From NCBI GenBank assembly GCA_001941225.1, contig MSHM01000019.1, positions 1 through 64,000 on the forward strand: a stretch of 64,000 nucleotides of DNA, given 5' to 3'. A model generated the notes under the pieces. The model did not search any database, was not told where the DNA came from, and saw nothing but the letters and a program-made list of their open reading frames with translations. Of this stretch, positions 28,575 through 36,961 are shown piece by piece (the stretch's first letter is position 1; the number at the start of each line of letters is the position of its first letter). The DNA is from Oscillospiraceae bacterium Zagget12 (GTDB lineage: Bacteria; Bacillota; Clostridia; UBA1381). The position numbers and the translations under genes were made by a program.

Positions 28575-29408
28575 TTATTTTTTAAAAAAACCATTTTCTA
28601 TCATTTTATTTATCTGAGCGCCGTAAAGGAAGATACTCATACAAACATACAGCCACAGCATAAGAAGTACAACCGCGGCAAGAGAGCCGTAAACATAGGA
28701 ATAATTTGAGAAATTATTTATATAAACAGCATATATAAACGAGAAAACGATCCAAGCCACCGCCGAAAAAGCCGCTCCGGGGAGCTGCTGCTTGAAACGA
28801 AGTCCCTTTTTGGGCAGAAATGTATAAAAAAGCGCGAACAAAATCGTCAGATATGCCATTATGATGATTATTTTGCCCTTTAACAAAAACTGTATAATAT
28901 TCATTAAGGTCTCGGAATGTCCTCCTATGAAATACTCGAGCTTGTTTCCGAAAACAAATAATAAAGCCGCGAGAATAAGCGCCGCTACAAACGCAAGCGT
29001 ATATATGACCGAAACAATGCGCTTGTAAAAATAATTGCGCGTCGGCACGTGATATATGCTGTTCAGTCCGGTGTAAAGCGCCATAATACCTCTTGACGCA
29101 AGCCATAATGCGGACACGGCAGTTATGGAAATCACCGAAACGGACGAGGTTTTATTAAACAATTCGTTTGTAACCGTGGTCAAAAGTCCGCTTATTTCAG
29201 CCGGAGCCAATGAATTAATCGTATGAAGTATCGCCTGCTGGTCCATATTTATGAACAGCTTGATTATAGAAAAAATCAGCATAAGCAGCGGAATTGCCGA
29301 TATGACAAGAAAAAATGACGCCTGAGCCGCGTACACGCTCACATTGTCACCGGTAAGGTTATCTATAAATTCAATTAATTTTTTTAATTTACTTCTTAGC
29401 GGTTCCAT
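28575..29408 (-). CDS. YihY/BrkB-family integral membrane protein
   Basis: The protein has 277 residues from the ATG 7 nt after AGGAG; the track begins one TTG codon earlier. Six hydrophobic segments and family motifs AQASFFLVISAIPLLM, ALWLASRGIMALYTGLNSIY and LWLYVCMSIFLYGAQIN are visible. The family was once called ribonuclease BN, but its real role is unknown; export or envelope functions have been suggested. It appears monocistronic. Confidence 0.9.
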   Translation of the reverse strand: MEPLRSKLKKLIEFIDNLTGDNVSVYAAQASFFLVISAIPLLMLIFSIIKLFINMDQQAILHTINSLAPAEISGLLTTVTNELFNKTSSVSVISITAVSALWLASRGIMALYTGLNSIYHVPTRNYFYKRIVSVIYTLAFVAALILAALLFVFGNKLEYFIGGHSETLMNIIQFLLKGKIIIIMAYLTILFALFYTFLPKKGLRFKQQLPGAAFSAVAWIVFSFIYAVYINNFSNYSYVYGSLAAVVLLMLWLYVCMSIFLYGAQINKMIENGFFKK

Positions 29409-29485
29409 CAAATTTCTCCTATTTTATTCCTGCTAAAGCAACGCCCGAAAATTAAGGCGGAATCCGCTGTGAAAGCGGAAACCTC

Positions 29486-30532
29486 TTAATTCCGTATCAG
29501 GTTATACAATCTCACAATCGTAGCGACAGCCTGCTCAACGGTGTATGAGCCCTGCGGCACAAATTCGGACGTCGTGATGCCCGTCATAATATTATATTCG
29601 TTCGCCCAAGTGACATAAAACACAGCCCACGGCGATATGCTCGACGTGTCGTCATACGAGAGCCACGTTTCCGTGCCTACCCATATATATTTTCCGGCGA
29701 CATTGCAAAGCAGAGTAGCCGCCTCCTCGCGGGTTATTGTTCCGTAAGGGTCAAAATTATTTTCGTCCCTGCCGTTTACTATACCCATCGCGTACAATAT
29801 ATCCACCGAGCTGTCAACGCCGGCGCAGTCATCGAACGCGTTTTTCAAATACGCGCCTACCTCATAAGCCGCGTATGACTCCAAAGAGGTATAGTTTTCC
29901 TTTACGGCAATCATATTGCCGAGAAGAACGCAAAACTGCTCGCGCGTTATATTTTCCGAATATCCGCTTGTGAATTCATAGGGCAGCAGACTTTTTGATG
30001 CCGCCTCCTTGGCAAAGGACTGCGCCCAAATTGCCTCGGGCAGCTTGAGAAAATCATTTGCCGTGTCGCGGTGAATTTCCTCGCCGTTTGCCTTTGTGTC
30101 CGCGTCCTTGTATATGCTGTCAAGGTACATCAGCGTGTCCGTATCGTCCTCGCCGACCTTGTAGCAAACATAATTACCACTTCCGTAAAGACCTATCTGA
30201 ATACCGGAATTGAGGTAATAGCTTTTCACTCCCGAATCGGTGTAGACATTTACCGCGATGCCTCGAAACGGCGTCGGATTGATTGTCCGGTAAGCCGTCA
30301 TATTCTGAATGTTATAATAAAAATCGTTTATTTCCTCGCGTGTCAAATCGGTGTACTTACCGTCCGCCACGTCCGAAATTGTCACCTGCGTTATCTCGTC
30401 CGCGCTGAAAATTCCCATCGCGTCCGCGACGGTCATACTTTCCGGCAAATCAACCACATTATACGCGTATCCCGTAAGCGACAGCGCCAGCATAAATACC
30501 GCCGGTATAATTATTTTTATAAACCTCTTGAT
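29486..30532 (-). CDS. SLH-domain secreted protein with apparent ATC start codon
   Basis: About 349 residues: a signal peptide (FIKIIIPAVFMLALSLTGYAY), an N-terminal beta-rich domain of ~140 residues, then three SLH repeats (LLPYEFTSGYSENITREQF, NGRDENNFDPYGTITREEA, IMTGITTSEFVPQGSYTVEQA). The track starts at a GTG that is part of the ribosome site GGAGGTG and so cannot be used easily. The codon at the ideal distance, 8 nt after GGAGG, is ATC and would give (M)KRFIKIII; a normal gene would have ATG there. The start at 30532 is therefore inferred. The function is probably surface attachment. Confidence 0.75.
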   Translation of the reverse strand: MKRFIKIIIPAVFMLALSLTGYAYNVVDLPESMTVADAMGIFSADEITQVTISDVADGKYTDLTREEINDFYYNIQNMTAYRTINPTPFRGIAVNVYTDSGVKSYYLNSGIQIGLYGSGNYVCYKVGEDDTDTLMYLDSIYKDADTKANGEEIHRDTANDFLKLPEAIWAQSFAKEAASKSLLPYEFTSGYSENITREQFCVLLGNMIAVKENYTSLESYAAYEVGAYLKNAFDDCAGVDSSVDILYAMGIVNGRDENNFDPYGTITREEAATLLCNVAGKYIWVGTETWLSYDDTSSISPWAVFYVTWANEYNIMTGITTSEFVPQGSYTVEQAVATIVRLYNLIRN

Positions 30533-30547
30533 AATAATCACCTCCGT

Positions 30548-31210
30548 TTAAAAAACGCAGTATGTGTCCATATATTCCTTCATTTTCGCAAGCATATCAC
30601 CATATGAACCGTCCTGCTCTAAATATTCGTAAATATCCTGTACCGTTATTATCGCGTGCACATTTATTCCGAAATCCTCCATAACCTCCATTATAGTGGT
30701 CTTTTTCGGGTTTTGTCCGACCTCGCAGCGGTTTACGGAAATAAACATATCGTTTACCTTAACGTCGGCGGCACTTTTCAAAATCGGCATAGTTTCACGA
30801 ATTGCGCTGCCCGCCGTGATAACGTCCTCGATTATGATAACTCTGTCGCCGTCCTGCGGCTTATAGCCGACAAGCGAACCGCCCTCGCCGTGGTCCTTTT
30901 CTTCCTTTCTGTTGAAGAAATACGGCTTGTCCGTTTTATACTCGTTATAAAGCGCCGCCGCAGCCGATGTTACAAGAGGTATACCCTTATACGCCGGACC
31001 GAACATACAGTCAAAATCCGTGCCGCAGCTTTCATTTATAAGCTCCGCGTAAAATTTGCCGAGCGTAGCAATTTGTCTGCCTGTTTTGAAATTGCCCGTG
31101 TTTACAAAATACGGCGTGTTTCTGCCGCTCTTCGTAACAAAATCTCCGAAACGCAAAACATCTGATTGCATCATAAACTCAATAAATTCCTTTTTCTTTT
31201 CCGTTATCAT
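30548..31210 (-). CDS. pyrE: Orotate phosphoribosyltransferase
   Basis: The protein has 220 residues. It contains the phosphoribosyl-diphosphate loop RVIIIEDVITAGSAI, the flexible catalytic loop region with KEEKDHGEGGSLVG, and FGPAYKGIPLVTSAA. It makes orotidine monophosphate in pyrimidine synthesis. No other pyr gene is in the window; it lies 11 bp after a sigma factor gene on the same strand. Confidence 0.95.
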   Translation of the reverse strand: MITEKKKEFIEFMMQSDVLRFGDFVTKSGRNTPYFVNTGNFKTGRQIATLGKFYAELINESCGTDFDCMFGPAYKGIPLVTSAAAALYNEYKTDKPYFFNRKEEKDHGEGGSLVGYKPQDGDRVIIIEDVITAGSAIRETMPILKSAADVKVNDMFISVNRCEVGQNPKKTTIMEVMEDFGINVHAIITVQDIYEYLEQDGSYGDMLAKMKEYMDTYCVF

Positions 31211-31221
31211 TATTCTTCCTC

Positions 31222-31959
31222 CTAATCCTTAAAATACAAATTTTTCAACTTTTTCAGTATTTTCTTTTCCATTCGCGACACCTGCATCTGAGAGGTGTTC
31301 ATAATTACAGATATTTCCTTTTGGCTTTTTTCATCGTAATACCTGTATTTGATGAACTCGCGCTCACTCTCCGAAAGGTGATTCATACAGAAATTTACAA
31401 AGTCCCTGTCCTCAATCATAAGATAATTTTTATCCTCAACTCCCACGACGTTTGAAAGGGACATTTCGCCGTCGGCATACGCCTCATATTCAAGGGATTT
31501 TATAAAGGACGTGTCGCCCAGCTCATATATGGTTTCCAGCGTTTTCTCGGGTATGTTGAGTATACGCGCAATCTCCTCGCGGGATATGCCCTCGGACATA
31601 CGGCGGATTTTTTCCGCCTTGTAAAACACCTCGTAAAGCCGCCTCGGTATGCGGATAAAATTACCCTTATCACGGAAGTATTTTCGTATTTCACCCATCA
31701 CCGTAGGCGTGGCGAACGTGGCGAACTTAACGCCCTTATCGGGATCGAACCGCTCCACAGCGTATAATATTCCCATACACGCGACCTGGTATATATCCTC
31801 GTATTCTACACCTCGGTTTACAAACTTACGCGAAAGTATTTCCGCTATATATATGTAAGAGGACACAATCTCATCGCGCAGCTGCGTGTCCTTTGTTTCT
31901 CTGTAACGTGAAAACATCTCATATTCACTTGTTATTATCTCGGGTTTGACAACTGCCAT
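31222..31959 (-). CDS. SigB/SigF/SigG-type RNA polymerase sigma factor
   Basis: The protein has 245 residues. Region 2 is VEYEDIYQVACMGILYAVERFDPDKGVKFATFATPTVMGEIRKYFRD, region 3 follows (IRIPRRLYEVFYKAEKIR), and region 4 contains LSESEREFIKYRYYDEKSQKEISVIMNTSQMQVSRMEKKIL. This matches the general-stress and sporulation sigma family. No anti-sigma or anti-anti-sigma gene (spoIIAA/AB, rsb) is adjacent; instead a single-pass membrane protein precedes it and pyrE follows. Which regulon it drives cannot be told. Confidence 0.9.
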   Translation of the reverse strand: MAVVKPEIITSEYEMFSRYRETKDTQLRDEIVSSYIYIAEILSRKFVNRGVEYEDIYQVACMGILYAVERFDPDKGVKFATFATPTVMGEIRKYFRDKGNFIRIPRRLYEVFYKAEKIRRMSEGISREEIARILNIPEKTLETIYELGDTSFIKSLEYEAYADGEMSLSNVVGVEDKNYLMIEDRDFVNFCMNHLSESEREFIKYRYYDEKSQKEISVIMNTSQMQVSRMEKKILKKLKNLYFKD

Positions 31960-31977
31960 TCTAACCCTCCTTATGAT

Positions 31978-32637
31978 TTATTGTGTAAGTATTCCGGCGA
32001 TTTTCAGCGCGTCCGCATAAGACTGCATATCCTTTTCATTGTCGCTGTAATTTTTGCGAATCATCAAATATAAATCGTCGCAATAAATGTTGTTTTCTCT
32101 TAAAACGGCGCTGTCTTTCAGACTTACGGCATATCCCTCTCCGTCCGCGGCGCGCAGAATTTCCGCGTCGGTATTCGCGGCATAGTTTTCGGTGTTTTCA
32201 AAAGAGTCGCCGACAGATTCTCTTTGAATATACAATGCCGCCTCTACATCGTCCATCAGATAGATATAGGTGTAATCGTCCGTAAAGGAAAGGTCAAGCT
32301 TTGTCTGTATGGCGTAATCATATTCCTCGCTGCCGGAGCCGTCCATAAACATCATCGTTTGAAAGAAAACCGACTGTTTTCCGTTTCCGTCAATATCGGT
32401 TACATACTGAGCCAATATATCCTGCAGCTTTTCCTTTTCCGTGTCGGAATAGCTCATATGACCCGCGTATACAACGGTCATATCATATTTCTCGCGTGTG
32501 GCGCACTGCACAATCGTCACCGCCGCGACAATGACCGCTATCGCGGTTATTATAGTATGCCACTTGTAATAATACCAAAAATAGTCCCACCATTTTTTGG
32601 TAAATCTCTTCGGAACTTCTCCGTATTTCTCAGCCAT
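31978..32637 (-). CDS. Single-pass membrane protein of unknown function
   Basis: The protein has 219 residues. An aromatic, basic N-terminus (KRFTKKWWDYFWYYYKWH) leads into one membrane helix (TIITAIAVIVAAVTIVQC) and a ~165-residue extracytoplasmic domain. I do not recognise the domain. It is the first gene of a run with the sigma factor (18 bp later) and pyrE, behind a consensus promoter, so a sensor role for the sigma factor is possible but speculative. Confidence 0.7.
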   Translation of the reverse strand: MAEKYGEVPKRFTKKWWDYFWYYYKWHTIITAIAVIVAAVTIVQCATREKYDMTVVYAGHMSYSDTEKEKLQDILAQYVTDIDGNGKQSVFFQTMMFMDGSGSEEYDYAIQTKLDLSFTDDYTYIYLMDDVEAALYIQRESVGDSFENTENYAANTDAEILRAADGEGYAVSLKDSAVLRENNIYCDDLYLMIRKNYSDNEKDMQSYADALKIAGILTQ

Positions 32638-32702
32638 ATGGATTCCTCCTTGGTTTTAATTCTTCTTATACCGCATCATCTCAAAGCTCTCCGAATAACA
32701 AA

Positions 32703-32747
32703 AAGCTCTTTGAGCATAATCATATTATATTATACCTCGAAGAGCTT
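32703..32747. repeat. Inverted repeat over the promoter of the membrane-protein/sigma/pyrE run
   Basis: Arms AAGCTCTTTGAG (32703-32714) and CTCGAAGAGCTT (32736-32747) match at 11 of 12 positions and enclose the -10 element, a position expected for an operator or an early RNA hairpin. Confidence 0.6.
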
Positions 32748-32757
32748 ACTTTGTCAA
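32729..32757 (-). promoter_or_regulatory. Consensus sigma-A promoter of the membrane-protein/sigma/pyrE run
   Basis: Minus strand: TTGACA, 17-nt spacer, TATAAT, a perfect match to the consensus. Confidence 0.88.
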
Positions 32758-32808
32758 TTTTTATATAAAAAAGTTAAACAGAATAAATTTTCTATTTATA
32801 TCAATCTG

Positions 32809-32913
32809 ATGCCGGAGGAAAGCAAAAACGCCGCCTTTTATAAGCGTTTCGGCTTTGAAGTAATGCCGGACGGCGTGGCGATGCAGCTTTGCAGCTTCGC
32901 CGATAAGAGATAA
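32809..32913 (+). pseudogene. C-terminal remnant of a GNAT acetyltransferase
   Basis: About 34 residues (MPEESKNAAFYKRFGFEVMPDGVAMQL) match the last helix and strand of GNAT N-acetyltransferases. The acetyl-CoA-binding part is missing, and the DNA just upstream holds the opposite-strand promoter at 32729-32757. Confidence 0.6.
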
Positions 32914-32948
32914 TGAATATGGGAGCGGACACGCCGCTCCCAATTTTT

Positions 32949-33323
32949 TTACGCTTTCCACAAGCCGTGGAGATTACAATAGGCGTAAACCGCCTCCGTT
33001 TCATCGCCGCCCGCAAGCGCAAAGCTTGCCGTCGGCTTATCGTCCGGCGTTAAATACTTAATCTGAAATCCCTGTTTTGTCTTAACGACAATCCACTCGA
33101 TATAATGCTCAGCAGTCATCGGGTGCTCCACAGACCCTACGTTTACATTAACCCTACCGTCCTCAACATTGTAAACGGGAACGTGCTTTTCAACAGCCGC
33201 GTCCGTGGTACCGGGTATAATCTCGGTCATTTTTTGACCGCAGCACATCACGGGAACGCCCGAATCCTTTACCTTTACGATGATGTTTCCGCAATGCTCA
33301 CATACATAAAATTTAAGCTCCAT
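32949..33323 (-). CDS. dfx: Desulfoferrodoxin-type superoxide reductase
   Basis: The protein has 124 residues. An N-terminal desulforedoxin-like iron site (YVCEHCGNIIVKVKD ... MCCGQKM: CxxC plus CC) is followed by the catalytic superoxide reductase domain with the metal-ligand segments EKHVPVYN, EHPMTAEHYIEWI and YCNLHGLWKA. It reduces superoxide to peroxide without releasing oxygen, complementing the rubrerythrin of this strain. Confidence 0.94.
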   Translation of the reverse strand: MELKFYVCEHCGNIIVKVKDSGVPVMCCGQKMTEIIPGTTDAAVEKHVPVYNVEDGRVNVNVGSVEHPMTAEHYIEWIVVKTKQGFQIKYLTPDDKPTASFALAGGDETEAVYAYCNLHGLWKA

Positions 33324-33378
33324 TTTAATATCCTCCCTTAAAATGATTAGTTTGAAATTTTAATAAGTCCCGCGCTCC

Positions 33379-34170
33379 TTAGTCCGCGCAGTGACCGTGG
33401 CGACATTCGTGATTTTCACCGTGGTGGTGTCCGCCGCAGTCCCCGCCGTGGTGATGTCCCTCGTGATGAGAACACTGCACATCGGGATTATAATTAAGAC
33501 TGCCCGCAAGAAAAGCCTCGACCGCCGCGTCCGCGTCGCCCGACGCGCCGCCGTAGAGCGCTATTCCCGCGGTTTCAAGAGCCGTCCTCGCGCCGCCGCC
33601 TATGCCGCCGCATATAAGCGCGTCTGCCTTTAGCGCGCGCAAAACCTCAGCCAATGCGCCGTGACCCTGACCGTTTGTGCTTACAACCTCGGAGGATACA
33701 ATTTTGCCGTCCTCAACATCGTAAACCTTAAACTGCTCCGTATGTCCGAAGTGCTGAAAAATCTGTCCGTTTTCGTAAGTTACCGCAATTCTCATAATAT
33801 TATCTCCCTTCGATTTTTGAAAAATCCTGTTTATTTCCTCTATGTGACATTTAGCCGCGCCGCAAAAGCGGTTTTTGCCGCCGCACAGCCGATACTCGCC
33901 GCCCTCGATTTTGAGCGGGAGCCCGTCCACCAACACGTCCGCCAGCTTTTTGCGGGCTGATTCATATATTTTCTGCGCTGTTGTTCTCGCGACCTGCATC
34001 CGATGGCTACATTCCTCTTGAGAAAGTCCCTCCTTGTCTATCAGGCGTATCGTTTCGTACTCGTCCACCGTCATTATGACCGGCTCGCGCTCGCGTCCGA
34101 CATTCGTAGGAGCAAATTCCAATGTTTGAGGAAACCTGCAAATCATTCTGCATTTGGTCGGTCTTGACAT
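33379..34170 (-). CDS. DUF134 DNA-binding domain fused to NifX/NifB-like cofactor domain, His-rich tail
   Basis: The protein has 263 residues. Residues ~1-120 are a DUF134 (UPF0251) domain with a sigma-like helix-turn-helix (LSQEECSHRMQVARTTAQKIYESAR) and Cys residues. Residues ~125-225 are a dinitrogenase iron-molybdenum cofactor-type domain (MRIAVTYENGQIFQHFGHTEQFKVYDV). The last ~30 residues are rich in His and Cys (HHEGHHHGGDCGGHHHG) and probably bind metal. No nif genes are seen. The start codon abuts the stop of the Mrp ATPase gene, so both are one operon. The protein could sense a metal cofactor and act on the palindrome at the operon promoter; that is inference. Confidence 0.85.
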   Translation of the reverse strand: MSRPTKCRMICRFPQTLEFAPTNVGREREPVIMTVDEYETIRLIDKEGLSQEECSHRMQVARTTAQKIYESARKKLADVLVDGLPLKIEGGEYRLCGGKNRFCGAAKCHIEEINRIFQKSKGDNIMRIAVTYENGQIFQHFGHTEQFKVYDVEDGKIVSSEVVSTNGQGHGALAEVLRALKADALICGGIGGGARTALETAGIALYGGASGDADAAVEAFLAGSLNYNPDVQCSHHEGHHHGGDCGGHHHGENHECRHGHCAD

Positions 34171-35016
34171 TTAGGTCACCTCTCTTTTTTTCACGTTTTC
34201 AATAACCGCCGCTATGCCGTCAAGATATATAGTGTCTATCGCGTCCGCCGCGCCCCTGTCGCACAGGACGGCTATCTCGGAGGCTATCGGTATTCTCGCG
34301 ATGTTTTCAATGCCGTACCGCGCCGCCATCTCCTCAATATGACTGTTGCCGAAAATATAATGCTTATCGTGACAGCTCGGACATTCAAAGTACGACATAT
34401 TCTCCACAATACCAAGTATGGGAATATCAAGCATTTCCGCCATTTTAACGGCTTTTCCGACTATCATTCCTACAAGCTCCTGCGGAGATGTAACGACTAT
34501 AATTCCGTCCACGGGCAGCGACTGAAAAACAGTCAGCGGCACATCGCCGGTTCCCGGCGGCATATCCACGAACATATAGTCCACGTTGCCCCAACAGACC
34601 TCCGTCCAAAACTGCGTCACCGCGCCCGCGATTACCGGACCTCTCCATATAACGGGTTCTGTGTCGTCCTCAAGCAGCAGATTAAGCGACATAACACGAA
34701 TACCGTCGCTCGTTTCCGCGGGCACGATTCCGATTGCGTTGGTCATAGCCTTTTGCTTGATTCCGAACATTGCCGGAATTGACGGACCTGTAATGTCCGC
34801 GTCCAATACGGCTGTTTGGTATCCTTTCTTGCTCATCGCAGACGCGAGCAGCGACGTTACAAGTGATTTACCCACGCCGCCCTTACCGCTGACAACCCCT
34901 ATAACCCTTTTGACATTCGATACCTCATTCGTGTACTCCAGCATACTCTGCGGCGCGGTGCGCTCACCGCAATCACTGCCGCACTCCGAACAGTTGTGAG
35001 AACATTCTTCACTCAT
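34171..35016 (-). CDS. mrp: Mrp/NBP35-family iron-sulfur cluster carrier ATPase
   Basis: The protein has 281 residues. It has the deviant Walker A GVVSGKGGVGKSLV, DADITGPSIPAMFGI, VDMPPGTGDVPLT, and the CxxC pair FECPSCHDKH that holds a bridging cluster in the dimer. The N-terminus is Cys-rich (CSHNCSECGSDCG). ApbC/Mrp proteins transfer iron-sulfur clusters to apoproteins. It is the first gene of the operon with the DUF134-NifX fusion, behind a promoter overlaid by a large palindrome. Confidence 0.93.
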   Translation of the reverse strand: MSEECSHNCSECGSDCGERTAPQSMLEYTNEVSNVKRVIGVVSGKGGVGKSLVTSLLASAMSKKGYQTAVLDADITGPSIPAMFGIKQKAMTNAIGIVPAETSDGIRVMSLNLLLEDDTEPVIWRGPVIAGAVTQFWTEVCWGNVDYMFVDMPPGTGDVPLTVFQSLPVDGIIVVTSPQELVGMIVGKAVKMAEMLDIPILGIVENMSYFECPSCHDKHYIFGNSHIEEMAARYGIENIARIPIASEIAVLCDRGAADAIDTIYLDGIAAVIENVKKREVT

Positions 35017-35051
35017 TAAAATTACCTCCTTGTAGTTTGTCTGTTAATTTT

Positions 35052-35080
35052 ATTGTAGCACAATTAATGGCATATGTCAA
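35052..35080 (-). promoter_or_regulatory. Sigma-A promoter of the mrp operon
   Basis: Minus strand: TTGACA, 17-nt spacer, TACAAT with an extended TGC. The -35 lies inside the palindrome at 35066-35104. Confidence 0.85.
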
Positions 35081-35104
35081 TAATAATTATTGACATATGC
35101 CATT
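35066..35104. promoter_or_regulatory. 39-bp perfect palindrome, likely operator
   Basis: Arms AATGGCATATGTCAATAAT (19 bp) and its exact reverse complement flank a single central A. It covers the -35 of the mrp operon and lies just past the MFS stop codon, so it may also act as a hairpin for the MFS transcript. Confidence 0.8.
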
Positions 35105-35119
35105 TTAAATTTACCAAAA

Positions 35120-36322
35120 TCATTCATTTTTTAACCCACTGCGCTTTTCAGCCTTTGTCAAAAGAATCAAAACATACAAACCAATCGGGAATACAGCTGC
35201 AAACAAAATTCCCATTTGGAGATTATCGCCGAATACCGAGGCAATCAACCCCGCGAATGTCGGGCCTACGGAGCAGCCGATGTCGCCGCCGAGCGCCAAC
35301 AACGCAAACATAAGCGTTCCGCCGAGCGGCAAAGCCGCAGATGCCTTGCTGAAACTTCCCGGCCACATAATACCGACGGAAAATCCGCAAACAGCGCACC
35401 CTGCCAAATTCACAACGGGATTCGGAATAACCGCAATAAGCAAATATGCAATCACGCAAAGAATACAGCTAACGGACATATACTTATCCAAATTTAATTT
35501 ACTGCCGAATTTACCGTAAATGACACGCGAAGTCCCCATAAGAGCGGCAAATGCCATAGGTCCTGCAAGATCTCCGATTGTCTTTGATACTCCCAAGCCT
35601 TTTTCGGCAAGTGTTGACGCCCATTGACTGACTGTAAGTTCAGCTGCTCCGGCGCAAACCATCATAAGCAGGAGCAGCCAAAATACTCTTTTTGATAAAA
35701 GCTCACGAAAGGATAAGCCGCGCCTTCCGTCCTCAATCAATGAGGCAATCGGCACGCGCGTAAAGAAAACCATATTTCCCAACGCGACTGCAATCCACAA
35801 AACCGTAAGTATTCGCCAATGCTCAATTCCGAAAACCGCAAAAAACGCGGTTGAAATCAGCACAACACCCATTTGTCCCCAACAGTAAAAGGAATGTAAA
35901 AGACTCATTGCCGATTCCTTATGCTCCGTAGGACAAGCCTCAACCACCGGACTTACAACCACCTCAAGCAGTCCTCCGCCGATGGCATAAACGATAACGG
36001 CAAGCATAATTCCGATATACGGGTCGGGCAGTATATTCGGCAATACCGCGAGCATTATGAATCCGACTGCGACACAAAAATGCGCGCCGCACATCGAAAG
36101 CCGATACCCAATCCTATCCGCAAAAAACGCGGATAATAAATCCACCGATAACTGAATCCCGAAGTTCAGCATAACCAATAGTGTTATTCGCACAAGCGTA
36201 ATGCCGTATGTGCTTTGAAACGTCAGGAACAGCAGCGGTACAAAATTATTCACAATAGCTTGCACAATATAGCCTATAAAGCACGCGGTAATTGTATGAT
36301 TATATGTCAGTCTTGTGTTCAT
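35120..36322 (-). CDS. Major facilitator superfamily transporter
   Basis: The protein has 400 residues from MNTRLTYNHTITACFIGY, where the hydrophobic family sequence begins. It has about 12 membrane segments, with a loop motif FFADRIGYRLSMCGAH after helix 2. The substrate is unknown. The frame is open for another 68 codons upstream to an ATG at 36526 with AAGGAG 10 nt before it; that extension (HGINCWIINLKPFDSKTTSGAEIR) is soluble and unlike a transporter N-terminus. GGAGG lies 14 nt before the chosen start, which is rather far, so the longer form cannot be excluded. Confidence 0.8.
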   Translation of the reverse strand: MNTRLTYNHTITACFIGYIVQAIVNNFVPLLFLTFQSTYGITLVRITLLVMLNFGIQLSVDLLSAFFADRIGYRLSMCGAHFCVAVGFIMLAVLPNILPDPYIGIMLAVIVYAIGGGLLEVVVSPVVEACPTEHKESAMSLLHSFYCWGQMGVVLISTAFFAVFGIEHWRILTVLWIAVALGNMVFFTRVPIASLIEDGRRGLSFRELLSKRVFWLLLLMMVCAGAAELTVSQWASTLAEKGLGVSKTIGDLAGPMAFAALMGTSRVIYGKFGSKLNLDKYMSVSCILCVIAYLLIAVIPNPVVNLAGCAVCGFSVGIMWPGSFSKASAALPLGGTLMFALLALGGDIGCSVGPTFAGLIASVFGDNLQMGILFAAVFPIGLYVLILLTKAEKRSGLKNE

Positions 36323-36529
36323 TTTTTTTGTTTCTGCCTCCAACACCGCTTTTGGATTTCTCTCAAAATAATCGGTTCTCCGGCCTATACCGAAAACGCG
36401 CGCCTCCACACATCTCTCCTGAAAGCCGCGTATTTCCGCGCCGGAGGTTGTTTTTGAGTCAAACGGCTTTAAATTTATAATCCAACAATTTATTCCGTGC
36501 ATATTATAGAATTTAACATTGTTCATTAC

Positions 36530-36961
36530 CTTTTAACTCCTTATCCGTTTTGTCCGCTCGAACACATCGCCGATATGCAATCCGCACTGTCATTTTCTAA
36601 ATCATTCATACTTGTTTTTGCAAATAAAAACCTTTGTATTGATTTAATTGTAGCATTGCATTTAAATTTTGTCAATCATCATTGGTGCATTCTCCGAGAG
36701 TTGAACTAAATAAACAAAATGGTTACTCGATATGCTCGAATAACCATTCCTTGTCGCTTTGTTTTATTTTCCTATAATACTCCGACATAACCCGCCGCCG
36801 CGCTCCGTGACGCGTTAAAATTTTGCTGTCAAATTGCTGTCAAGCGTCGGTGAAAATTTTTGGTGTATACAATATATAGTGGTATTAGCTTAATTATACA
36901 TACTATATATTGCGTCTTATTTTCCGACTGATTTCATCGTCTGGAAATCTTTGCAAATAAT
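36530..36961. other. Gene-free stretch at the left edge of the accessory region
   Basis: I see no gene in these ~430 bp. It contains an imperfect hairpin GGTTACTCGA / CTCGAATAACC near 36721-36750 and a perfect 11-bp inverted repeat CAATATATAGT (36870-36880) / ACTATATATTG (36902-36912). Confidence 0.6.

Noticed and set aside
32224-32913. 229-residue + strand ORF
   Set aside because: Its first two thirds are the antisense of the single-pass membrane protein gene; only the last ~34 residues are meaningful, as a GNAT remnant.
33379-34170. Nitrogen-fixation gene, suggested by the NifX/NifB-like domain
   Set aside because: No nif structural genes are present, and such domains occur in many non-fixing anaerobes, often with Mrp ATPases.
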